A stretch of 54,092 nucleotides of DNA, from NCBI RefSeq assembly GCF_003671495.1, contig NZ_RCHN01000039.1, positions 1-54,092 on the forward strand, in the 5' to 3' direction. The position numbers were made by a program, and so were the translations under genes. The notes beneath the pieces were generated by a model. That model was not told the DNA's origin and did not search any database. It saw only the letters and a program-made list of their open reading frames with translations. Each line of letters begins with the position of its first letter. Position 1 is the first letter of the stretch. Below are positions 25,098-33,006 of the stretch, piece after piece. Source of the stretch: Ketobacter sp. GTDB taxonomy: Bacteria; Pseudomonadota; Gammaproteobacteria; Pseudomonadales; Ketobacteraceae.

Positions 25098-26549
25098 ATG
25101 GCATTCAAAAAGTTGGTAAAAGGCGCATCGCTGTTAACCACAAGTCAGTTGTTGGTGGCGTTGTGCACCTTTTTCCGTAATATCATCGTTGCTCGACTCA
25201 TCAGTGTTGAAGATTATGGTATCGCAACGATCTTTGCCTTAACCGTCTCGCTGATTGAAATGAGCGGGAACATGGCATTCGACAGAATCCTGGTGCAAGA
25301 CAAGAAAGGGTCCTCTGACGATATGCTGGCATCAGCGCATCTGCTGCAGTGGTCCAAGTCATTCGTGATGGCGCTGATACTCTTTCTGTTGGCCTCTCCG
25401 GTAGCCGATTTGTTTGATTTACCTGAGTTGATCTGGGCATTTCAGGTTTTGGCGCTAATTCCGTTTATCAAGGGCTTCACCCATTTTGACAGTGTCACCC
25501 AACAGCGGGATCTGAAATTCACCGCAACCGCCTATATCGACTCCATTCCCCAGATTGTGGTGATTGCCGCAGCCTATCCTTTGGCCCGCTGGCTGGGTGA
25601 CTATCGCGTTATGTTGGTGATCGTGATCGCCCAGACAGCGGTCAGTGTGCTGCTGTCACACATTTTGGCGACCCGACCTTACCGTTGGACCATCAACAAA
25701 GAATTGATCTACAAGAAGCTGAATTTCGGTTGGCCATTGTTAATCAATGGCCTGCTGATGTTCGCCATATTCCAGGGTGATAAGGCCATCATCGGTGCTC
25801 AATACAGTATGGAAATTCTGGGTTGGTATGGTGCTGCTTTTGCGCTCACCATGATGCCCACGCTGTTGTTTGCCAAGGTAAGCGGATTTCTGTTGCTGCC
25901 CGTGTTGTCGAAGAGCCGTGACGATGAAACCCGGTTCATCTCGGTCGGCATGCTGTCAATTGTGTTCTGTACTTCGGTCGCGGTTTTTTGTGCTATTTTT
26001 TTCACCATCGGCGGAGCAGCGTTTATCAACCTCAGTTACGGTGAAAAATACCTTGCCGGTGGTACGGTGATTGCCATATTGGGGCTCATGCAAGGCATGC
26101 GGATTATCCGGATTGCGCCTACGGTCATGGCAACGTCACAGGCAGACACAAAAAACCCCATGTATTCCAACATTGTACGAACTGTAGCACTGATTCTGGC
26201 GTTGATTTTCGCTTACTATAAGCTGTCTGTTGAGTGGATCGCACTGAGCGGTTTGATCGGCGAGGTTTTTGCATTAATAGCGGCATTGTATTTGTTGAAA
26301 CTACCGAGCAGTAAGTCGAAGTATATAAACTGTATGTTGATTCAGCTTTTTGTCAGTTCCGCTATCTGTGCCTTGGTGTACTTCGTTGTGCCAGCTCCCG
26401 ATTTAAGCAGTTTGTCCTCAACCCTCATTCGCCTGGTGGAGGCGGTTCTGGCGAGTCTGGTGTTGGGCATTTTCGTGGCGATGGTGGATAGCACAACTCG
26501 ACAGTTTGTAATCCAGCAGTATCGACGCTTGTTGAATAGGGCATCTTGA
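25098..26549 (+). CDS. Wzx-type polysaccharide flippase (MOP superfamily)
   Basis: This is a 483-residue integral membrane protein with about 12-14 helices, of the PST/WzxC-like group. Recognisable parts are the N terminus LVKGASLLTTSQLLVALCTFFRNIIVARLISVEDYGIATI, AFQVLALIPFIKGFTHFDSVTQQRDLKF, and GWPLLINGLLMFAIFQGDKAIIGAQYS. It should flip the finished lipid-linked repeat unit to the periplasm, where the Wzy protein polymerises it. The stop overlaps the start of the next gene (TGATG), so flippase and acetyltransferase are translationally coupled. Confidence 0.92.
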   Translation: MAFKKLVKGASLLTTSQLLVALCTFFRNIIVARLISVEDYGIATIFALTVSLIEMSGNMAFDRILVQDKKGSSDDMLASAHLLQWSKSFVMALILFLLASPVADLFDLPELIWAFQVLALIPFIKGFTHFDSVTQQRDLKFTATAYIDSIPQIVVIAAAYPLARWLGDYRVMLVIVIAQTAVSVLLSHILATRPYRWTINKELIYKKLNFGWPLLINGLLMFAIFQGDKAIIGAQYSMEILGWYGAAFALTMMPTLLFAKVSGFLLLPVLSKSRDDETRFISVGMLSIVFCTSVAVFCAIFFTIGGAAFINLSYGEKYLAGGTVIAILGLMQGMRIIRIAPTVMATSQADTKNPMYSNIVRTVALILALIFAYYKLSVEWIALSGLIGEVFALIAALYLLKLPSSKSKYINCMLIQLFVSSAICALVYFVVPAPDLSSLSSTLIRLVEAVLASLVLGIFVAMVDSTTRQFVIQQYRRLLNRAS

Positions 26550-27262
26550 TGACTGAGCGAAACTCAGAGAAAGTAAGGGAGCTCGCGTGGGCAAAAGCAA
26601 AACAGGACGTATCCGAATCCAGGTTCAGCCGTTGTCTTTATCTGCTGTATGCCAATCGACGACTGAGACCTTACATCACGCGCATCGTCAAGCGCCTGGA
26701 GGCCGGTGAATTTTTCTCAAAAACGTTAAGAGCGATTTTTAAGGATTATCATCAGATCACGGTGGGAAGGTACAGCTATGGCTGTTTTCGACGTTCGTTC
26801 CCGCCGGGCACCACCATCGGTTCCTATGTCTCTGTTGCAGAAGATGTCACCATACTGCGACGCAATCATCCCTACACGCGCTTAACCCAGCATCCCTTCT
26901 TTTATAACCACGAATTGGGCCTTGTTGAGAGCGATACCATTGAGCTGGATAGCGATAATCCCCTCACCATCGGCAGTGATGTTTGGATCGGGCGGGGCAC
27001 TCTGATATTACCGGGCTGCCGAACCATAGGGGACGGTGCCATCATTGGCGCGAACTCCGTAGTAACCAGGGATGTGCCGGCCTTTGCCATTGTGGGCGGC
27101 AACCCGGCCAAAAAAATCCGGGATCGCTTTGATCCGGAGGTGGCTGCTGAACTTCATGCATTGAAATGGTGGGAACGCAGCATTGAGGAATTGATCGAAG
27201 GCGACTTTCCCTACCTGGACGATTGCAACCTCCAGCTGCTCAAGCGCTTTACACTGCCTTAA
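26549..27262 (+). CDS. CatB-related LbH O-acetyltransferase (stand-alone paralogue 2)
   Basis: This is a 237-residue LbH enzyme closely similar to the gene at 16821. It has KRLEAGEFFSKTLRAIF, VGRYSYGCFRRSFPPGTTIGSYVSVAEDV, the catalytic-type His in RRNHP, and IGSDVWIGRGTLILPGCRTIGDGAIIGANSVVTRDVPAFAIVGGNPAKKIRDRF. It has more family-typical length than the fused domains and probably acetylates an EPS sugar in the cytoplasm. ATG 26549 forms a TGATG overlap with the flippase and is preferred over TTG 26546. Its TAA stop shares bases with the stop of the convergent esterase (TTAA at 27259-27262). Confidence 0.9.
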   Translation: MTERNSEKVRELAWAKAKQDVSESRFSRCLYLLYANRRLRPYITRIVKRLEAGEFFSKTLRAIFKDYHQITVGRYSYGCFRRSFPPGTTIGSYVSVAEDVTILRRNHPYTRLTQHPFFYNHELGLVESDTIELDSDNPLTIGSDVWIGRGTLILPGCRTIGDGAIIGANSVVTRDVPAFAIVGGNPAKKIRDRFDPEVAAELHALKWWERSIEELIEGDFPYLDDCNLQLLKRFTLP

Positions 27263-28116
27263 GCCTCATTCTTTTGCGCAAATAACCATTCGAACAGTTC
27301 TTTGGTATAAACCTGATCCCGTATGTCGTGCCCGGCGTTGGGCAGTTCAGTATAGATGGCGTTGTTGGGGAAGCTTTGCAATGCCTGGTTCAGCGCCCGG
27401 CTATTTTCAACCGGAGTGATGGTATCGGCGCTGCCGTGGAAGAAGCGTATCGGCATACGTTCAACGCGGGGCAGGGCTGCCGGATCACCGGCGCCGTTCA
27501 ACGGGATGGCCGCGGCGAATAGATCCGGGTAGTACGTCAACGCATCCCAGGTGCCTTCACCGCCCATGGAAATCCCGGTGATATAGACTCGTTCCCGGTC
27601 GATGCCATAGGTATCAATCACATGCTGGAGCAGCTGAATCGCCGTTTTCAGGTTGGCGCTTTGGGGGATCTCCTGCTGGCTGAAATTCAGGAAGGGCGGG
27701 GAAAAGGAGTCGTAGTCGACCCAATGGGTCCATTCGTCGGCCTGGGGCGCCAGAACATAAGCGGGCTCGATCCCCTGGACGAGATCTGAAATGAGGATCT
27801 CGATGGTGTGATCAATCTGCTTGATGTTGTCGTTGGCCCGACCGCGCCCGCTGTGGAGTGCCAGAATGATGGGATAAGCCCGGTCTGTAGCGGTTGCTGC
27901 TGACTTTGGTATGAACAGCCGATAGGGCATCTGCACATCCAGTTCAGCGTTGTGGTAGTGACCCGCCACCATCCTTTCGGCCACGCTGAGCTGCATCTGT
28001 CGATACGCTTTACGCTCCTGCTGCTTACTGTAGGATTTGTGGGCCTTGATGGTGACAAAGATGCCCAAAATCACAATCAGAACGAATACGGATACCTTAA
28101 GGCCACCCTGGAACAT
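27259..28116 (-). CDS. Membrane-anchored alpha/beta-hydrolase (esterase paralogue 1)
   Basis: This is a 285-residue serine hydrolase of the esterase/PHB-depolymerase-like group. An N-terminal helix (VSVFVLIVILGIFVTI) suggests an anchor with the enzyme in the periplasm. The nucleophile Ser lies in GISMGGEGTW, the Asp in HGSADTITP, and the His in PNAGHDI. Oxyanion-side residues are in LALHSGRGRANDN. It is a paralogue of the gene at 36184: both have the same anchor, the GISMG elbow and similar length. They may remove or remodel ester groups added by the LbH acyltransferases. ATG at 28114-28116 has GGGGTGAG eight bases before it and is preferred over the TTG at 28140. Confidence 0.85.
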   Translation of the reverse strand: MFQGGLKVSVFVLIVILGIFVTIKAHKSYSKQQERKAYRQMQLSVAERMVAGHYHNAELDVQMPYRLFIPKSAATATDRAYPIILALHSGRGRANDNIKQIDHTIEILISDLVQGIEPAYVLAPQADEWTHWVDYDSFSPPFLNFSQQEIPQSANLKTAIQLLQHVIDTYGIDRERVYITGISMGGEGTWDALTYYPDLFAAAIPLNGAGDPAALPRVERMPIRFFHGSADTITPVENSRALNQALQSFPNNAIYTELPNAGHDIRDQVYTKELFEWLFAQKNEA

Positions 28117-28453
28117 GTTGCTACTCACCCCTATTACCAAGTGCTTGCTGCAAAACTACCGCGAAAGGCGCTAGGTGGGCTAGGTTGGCATAATATCTGC
28201 GTAGATTAAATAGGCAGTTAACCAAAGATGAGCGTGATGGCTCTCCTGAATCAGGCCGCATTTGTGGCACGCCCAGGCCCCGTACAGCGCGCGTTTCGCT
28301 GGCCAGGCTTGAGCCCGGCGGATCGATGTTTGGGAAGTTGAATCCCAGATATCAACTATACTCAAAAAGATCAACCACCTGAACTAGGTGAATAAGAGTT
28401 GAAGTTGGGAGTGCGTATAGGCTTTTCTATCATTTAGTTAGAGGACACAGCGT
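28117..28453. other. Divergent intergenic region, esterase / asnB operon
   Basis: About 340 bases hold the start signals of two divergent units: the minus-strand esterase and the plus-strand asnB-to-PKS operon. A candidate RpoN promoter lies at 28185-28200. No open frame here has protein features. Confidence 0.4.
28185..28200 (+). promoter_or_regulatory. Candidate sigma-54 promoter for the asnB-ACP-NRPS-2-PKS operon
   Basis: TTGGCATAATATCTGC matches the RpoN -24/-12 plan TTGGCAC-N5-TTGC at TTGGCA and TGC, with the required GG-to-GC spacing. It points toward asnB with a leader of about 250 bases. RpoN control is known for several exosortase-linked EPS loci, where a PrsK/PrsR-type pair acts. 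No enhancer-binding protein gene is in the window, so the call is tentative. Confidence 0.35.
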
Positions 28454-30436
28454 GTGTGTGGGGTATTCGGAATCTACGCTCCCGACCTGTCGCGGGAGCA
28501 GATACGGGAACAACTCTATCTCGGAGTAGCTCAACTGGATCATCGTGGGCCGGATGCCTGGGGTTGCTATTTTAGCGACGGCTTGGCCCTGGGCCACACC
28601 CGGCTATCTATATTCGATGTGGCGGATGGCCATCAGCCCATGATTACGGAGTCCTCGGCGTTGGTGTACAACGGTGAGGTGTACAACCACTATGAATTAC
28701 GCCGGGAGTTGGAGCGTGATGGTGTGGTGTTCCACAGTAAGTGTGATACGGAAGTCATCCAGAGGCTTTACGAAAAAGAAGGGCCTGCCTGCCTGAGCAA
28801 AATGAATGGTCAGTTCGCCATAATACTGTGGGACAAACGCAGCCGAACCCTGTTCCTGGCGCGGGACCGTCTGGGAATGCGGCCGCTCTATGTGCTGGAG
28901 CGCAATGGTGCCCTGTATTTCAGCTCGGAGATGAAGGCATTCGACGCAATTTTCCCGGGTGAGCGCTCCATTGATCCTGCGCGCCTGCTGGACCATGCCC
29001 TGCTTTGGAATACCCTGGGCCGGGACACGATCTACCGTAACATCAGCACGGTCGCCTCCGGCACCTACGAATGCTATCAGGGTGGTCGCCTCACCGAGCG
29101 CAAGCGTTACTATGAGATTGGCGAGCAGACCCGTGATGGCTTCAGTGCGTTGTCGTTTGACGAGGCAATGGAGGCGTTCAAAGCCAAACTGGATGAGAGT
29201 GTACAATTGCGGCTGCGCAGCGATGTGCCGGTTGGGGCCTACCTGAGTGGTGGAATTGATTCCACGGTGATCTCCAGCCTGGTGAAGCAGCACAAACAGG
29301 ATCTGTTCAAAACCTTCTCGGTGGAATTTGAGCAGGCGCAATTTGATGAAAGCCGGTATCAGCGCCTGGTGAGCGAGGCCATCCAATCGCAACATCACCC
29401 GGTTTCCATCAGCAGCGAAACCTTAAGCGAAAACTTTCTCAATACTGTTTACCATTGCGAACGACCGATCTTCAGGACGGCACCGATACCCATGCTGCAG
29501 CTCTCCAAAAAGGTGCGGGAAACGGATATCAAAGTGGTGCTGACTGGTGAGGGCGCAGATGAGATTCTGTTTGGCTACGATACCTTTAAAGAGCTGAAGA
29601 TACTGGAAAGATGGTCCCAGGGTGAGGGCGCGGCGGAGATAGACAGCGCCATTTCGAATCTTTACCCCCATCTGAATCACTATGCCGATCCCAAACAGTT
29701 CGGCCTGATCAAGATGTACTATGAAGGGTTTCTCAATTCTTTTGGTAATAATTTTGTTGGCCTGAACATCAGGATGAACAACAATAAAATAATACAGAAC
29801 TACCTGAACAAGGATTGGGGTCTGAAACCGGACCCGGCAGATCTTGCCTCCAGGCTGGATGCGACACTGCCGAATAATTTTACAGATTGGAGTCTGCTGC
29901 AAAAGAACTCTTTTCTGGAAATCAAAACCCTGCTTCAGGGGTATTTGTTGTCTTCCCAGGGCGATCGGATGGCCCTGGGCAATAGCGTCGAAGGGCGTTA
30001 TCCCTTTTTGGATCACAACCTAATTGAGTTTGTTTTTTCCTTGCCGGATGAATACAAGCTCCAGGGCTTCACCGAAAAACATTTGCTCAAACAAGCATTT
30101 GCCGAGCAGATACCACAAGATATTATAGACCGCCCCAAACGGCCCTATATGGCACCGGATATCGCGGCATTTTATCGTGGCGGAGAGTTGGTGGAAGTCG
30201 CCGAAGAACTCCTGAATCCAGCGAAGGTCGCTGAATATGGCTGTTTTGACGAAAAGATGGTGACCCGGTTTTTGCGAAAATTCAAGAACGGTGTTCCAGA
30301 TCATGTTGGTTACCGCGACAACATGATATTCACATTTCTGATGTCAACGCAGGCATGCCAGTATTGGATCGACCATCCGCGGCAAAAGCCACTGTATCTG
30401 GACAAGTGCACAGTGGAAGTGTTCGAGTATCACTAG
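28454..30436 (+). CDS. asnB: Glutamine-hydrolysing asparagine synthetase-like amidotransferase
   Basis: This is a 660-residue two-domain enzyme. The N-terminal class II glutaminase domain begins MCGVFGIY with the nucleophile Cys2 and has LDHRGPDAWG and LVYNGEVYNHYELR. The C-terminal synthetase domain has the PP-loop YLSGGIDSTVISSL at about 266-279 and VVLTGEGADEILFGYD. It takes ammonia from glutamine to form an amide through an AMP-activated carboxylate. In this operon the acceptor may be an acyl or sugar acid used by the modification pathway rather than free aspartate. Start GTG at 28454 places the Cys at position 2, as the mechanism requires, and has GAGGA upstream. The next genes encode an ACP and a second amidotransferase. 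Confidence 0.92.
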   Translation: MCGVFGIYAPDLSREQIREQLYLGVAQLDHRGPDAWGCYFSDGLALGHTRLSIFDVADGHQPMITESSALVYNGEVYNHYELRRELERDGVVFHSKCDTEVIQRLYEKEGPACLSKMNGQFAIILWDKRSRTLFLARDRLGMRPLYVLERNGALYFSSEMKAFDAIFPGERSIDPARLLDHALLWNTLGRDTIYRNISTVASGTYECYQGGRLTERKRYYEIGEQTRDGFSALSFDEAMEAFKAKLDESVQLRLRSDVPVGAYLSGGIDSTVISSLVKQHKQDLFKTFSVEFEQAQFDESRYQRLVSEAIQSQHHPVSISSETLSENFLNTVYHCERPIFRTAPIPMLQLSKKVRETDIKVVLTGEGADEILFGYDTFKELKILERWSQGEGAAEIDSAISNLYPHLNHYADPKQFGLIKMYYEGFLNSFGNNFVGLNIRMNNNKIIQNYLNKDWGLKPDPADLASRLDATLPNNFTDWSLLQKNSFLEIKTLLQGYLLSSQGDRMALGNSVEGRYPFLDHNLIEFVFSLPDEYKLQGFTEKHLLKQAFAEQIPQDIIDRPKRPYMAPDIAAFYRGGELVEVAEELLNPAKVAEYGCFDEKMVTRFLRKFKNGVPDHVGYRDNMIFTFLMSTQACQYWIDHPRQKPLYLDKCTVEVFEYH

Positions 30437-30465
30437 AAACTGAAGATTAAATATTGGATGAGCAA

Positions 30466-30723
30466 ATGAGTTTTAATGCAGAGCAGGCGAGATCGCAGCT
30501 GTTGGAATTTATCGTTAACAGCTACATGGTGGATCTGGAGGAAATTCCTCTGGATGAATCCCTCATTGATGAGGGCATCATTGATTCGTTTGGCCTGGTG
30601 GAGATCGCCACGTTTCTGGAGAAGGCGTTCAAAATCAAGGTCGCCGAAGAAGACATGATTCGGGAGAATTTCGGCTCTGTTAACAAATTGATTGCGTTTG
30701 CCGAGAGGAAACAAAACTCATGA
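30466..30723 (+). CDS. Free-standing acyl carrier protein
   Basis: This is an 85-residue carrier protein. The 4'-phosphopantetheine site is Ser41 in IIDSFGLVEI, and the four-helix pattern LDESLIDEGIIDS...LEKAFKIKVAEEDM is typical. It differs from housekeeping AcpP (DSLD) by DSFG. It could hand an acyl group to the condensation domain of NRPS-2, which begins its module without its own loading domain, or carry the substrate of the amidotransferases on either side. ATG 30466 follows GGATGAG; a TTG at 30454 is less likely. The stop overlaps the next gene by ATGA. Confidence 0.9.
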   Translation: MSFNAEQARSQLLEFIVNSYMVDLEEIPLDESLIDEGIIDSFGLVEIATFLEKAFKIKVAEEDMIRENFGSVNKLIAFAERKQNS

Positions 30724-31778
30724 GCGAGAGTACCGGCTATGAACGCTGTACCAAATGCGTGTTATCCAAACACTTCCCACGAATCAAGTTCGATGAGGAC
30801 GGCGTTTGCAATTATTGTCGGCAGCCCAATACCATCATCAAGACGGAAGATGTCATAGCCGAGGCTCGGGACCAGATTGAATCCTTGTTCAAGAACCGGG
30901 ATCACACCAAGGAGTATGACGCCATCGTGTGCTACAGCGGTGGCAAAGACAGTACCTATACGTTGCAACTGGCGGTACAAAAATACAATCTGAGGGTGTT
31001 GGCGTTTACCCTGGACAATGGCTTCATCTCCAAGGCCGCCTGGAACAATATAGAGCGGGTGGTGGATAAGCTGGGCGTGGATCATTGGGTTTTTCGCCCC
31101 AATTCCAAACACTATGCGGCCATCGCCAAAGCCAGTGCCGAGCATGACATCTACAACAAGAAAACGTTGACAAGAATTTCGTCGATCTGCAATTCCTGCA
31201 TCTCGATTGTGAACACCACGGCATTGAAGTTGGCGCTGGAAAAAGACATTCCTTTTATTCTGGCCGGTTTCACCCTCGGCCAGATTCCCATCAACTCCAT
31301 CATTTATAAAAACCATCAGAAATTCCTGGCGGAATCCAGGGCTGCGTCAATGGAAAAACTGAGGCAGCACGCCGGTGATTTTGTGGACCAGTATCTGGCT
31401 GTGCCCGACACCCTGTTGCGGGATCTGGAAAACTATCCCCACAACATTAACATCCTCTGTGTTGAAAATGTTACCGAAGAAGAGATCATCGAACAGGTCA
31501 AGACCCTGGACTGGAGAAGCCCTGGCGATGTGGATGGTTGTTCTTCCAACTGCATGTTGAACACCTTCAACAACTATGTGCATGAGCGTGTTTTTGACTA
31601 CAACCCCTATGAGATGGAATTGAGCCACTTGATCAGGGAGGGCTTGCTCACCAGAGAAGAGGCCCTTACCAAAATGCAGACTCAGCCCAGGGAAATGATT
31701 CCAACCATTATGAAGAAGCTGGATATCGACGATGCATCCATTGATAAAGTGAAGTGGATCTACTCAAACCAGAAGTAA
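30720..31778 (+). CDS. WbpG/PseA-like PP-loop sugar amidotransferase
   Basis: This is a 352-residue ATP-pyrophosphatase of the N-acetyl-sugar amidotransferase family. It has a Cys-rich N terminus (CTKCVLS, CNYC), the PP-loop VCYSGGKDSTYTLQL at about 66-80, and further Cys pairs (ICNSCISIVN and GCSSNCMLNTF). Relatives such as WbpG turn a sugar N-acetyl group into an acetamidino group using ammonia from HisH/HisF-like partners. No HisH/HisF homologue is visible here, so AsnB two genes upstream may be the ammonia source. Start ATG overlaps the ACP stop (ATGA), and AGAGGA precedes it. Confidence 0.87.
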   Translation: MSESTGYERCTKCVLSKHFPRIKFDEDGVCNYCRQPNTIIKTEDVIAEARDQIESLFKNRDHTKEYDAIVCYSGGKDSTYTLQLAVQKYNLRVLAFTLDNGFISKAAWNNIERVVDKLGVDHWVFRPNSKHYAAIAKASAEHDIYNKKTLTRISSICNSCISIVNTTALKLALEKDIPFILAGFTLGQIPINSIIYKNHQKFLAESRAASMEKLRQHAGDFVDQYLAVPDTLLRDLENYPHNINILCVENVTEEEIIEQVKTLDWRSPGDVDGCSSNCMLNTFNNYVHERVFDYNPYEMELSHLIREGLLTREEALTKMQTQPREMIPTIMKKLDIDDASIDKVKWIYSNQK

Positions 31779-31818
31779 CGACACACGCTCTTTTAACCAA
31801 TCAGGACACGTTAGCCGA

Positions 31819-33006
31819 ATGGGGGCAGACAGTTTTAATTTTCAGCTTTTGTATTACGTAGCACTGGTACTGGCAACGTATCTGGTGTCGGCTGCGGTTG
31901 CCTGGGTCATCGGGAAACTGCCTGCACTGGCCTATCTGCAGGGGCGTGCGGGCCGGTTCGCAGCCCTGGATGGCGTGCGTGGTTATCTTGCGCTTGGCGT
32001 GTTCATCCACCATTTTGTGTTCTCCTGGTACTGGTTGAACAAAAATGATGGCGGTGCCACCCGGATACTTGAGCCGTTGTTTTTCAATATCGGGCGGGTA
32101 TCGGTTCTGATCTTTTTTATGATCACCGGATTTCTCTTTATCCGTCGCATCCTGGCAGGCTATTACCATGGCAACTGGAAAAGCCTGTATGTTTCCAGGT
32201 TCTTCAGAATTTATCCGCTGTTTATTTTTGTGGTGATCTGTATTTCGTTGGTGGTGGCTGTGAAGACCGGATTCACTCTGGAAGTCTCCATCGTGAAATG
32301 GGCACTGCAACACGTGAAGTGGTTGTTGTTGCTCGGTGGCCAGATCAACAATTTTGCGGATACCTGGCTGGTGATTTTCGGAGTGTATTGGACACTGAAA
32401 TATGAATGGGCGTTCTATCTGTCGATTCCACTGTTGGCGCTGCTCTTCCGGCTGAACCGGTTTGCTCTGGCCATTCTGGCGGTGCTGACCATTCCGCTCT
32501 TTCTGTATCCGGTGCAGGGAATGTACTTTTCCAGCGAATATCTGATTTATTTTGCCGTGGGTGGAGTGGCCGCGTATCTGGTAGAGAAGCAACCCGCCAT
32601 TACCCAGTACCTGGAATCCAGGATGGTGAGTGTGTTTGCCCTGGCCGCCGTTTTGCTGGTGTTGAATGTGGGTGATGAAACCAGTTTGATCTACACCATA
32701 TTGATTGCCCTGTTTTTCATTCCCATCGCCAATGGCAATGATCTGTTCCGGCTTCTGGCCCGCCAATGTTCAATCGTATTGGGAGAGATCAGCTATTCGA
32801 TATACCTGATGCACGGATTGTTACTGTACCTGTTCCTGGTGGGATGGCCGCTGCTGCCCGTGAAAGATGTTGCCTTTCATGATCACCTGATCTGGATGCC
32901 GTTGTTCAGTGGTTTGGTGGTGCTGGTGTCGTCACTCACATTCCTGTTCATAGAAAAGCCTCTTATTCACTTTGGTAAACGACTGATCAGATCAAATGAA
33001 AAATAG
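31819..33006 (+). CDS. Acyltransferase-3 (OafA-type) membrane O-acyltransferase
   Basis: This is a 395-residue polytopic membrane protein of the acyltransferase-3 family. It has the family signature FAALDGVRGYLALGVFIHHFVF, then IGRVSVLIFFMITGFLFIRRI and YVSRFFRIYPLFIFV, and near the end EISYSIYLMHGLLLYL. Such proteins move acyl groups across the membrane onto periplasmic sugars. It supplies a membrane acylation activity besides the soluble LbH enzymes. Its end overlaps the start of NRPS-2 by 11 bases, which shows translational coupling with the assembly line. Confidence 0.91.
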   Translation: MGADSFNFQLLYYVALVLATYLVSAAVAWVIGKLPALAYLQGRAGRFAALDGVRGYLALGVFIHHFVFSWYWLNKNDGGATRILEPLFFNIGRVSVLIFFMITGFLFIRRILAGYYHGNWKSLYVSRFFRIYPLFIFVVICISLVVAVKTGFTLEVSIVKWALQHVKWLLLLGGQINNFADTWLVIFGVYWTLKYEWAFYLSIPLLALLFRLNRFALAILAVLTIPLFLYPVQGMYFSSEYLIYFAVGGVAAYLVEKQPAITQYLESRMVSVFALAAVLLVLNVGDETSLIYTILIALFFIPIANGNDLFRLLARQCSIVLGEISYSIYLMHGLLLYLFLVGWPLLPVKDVAFHDHLIWMPLFSGLVVLVSSLTFLFIEKPLIHFGKRLIRSNEK

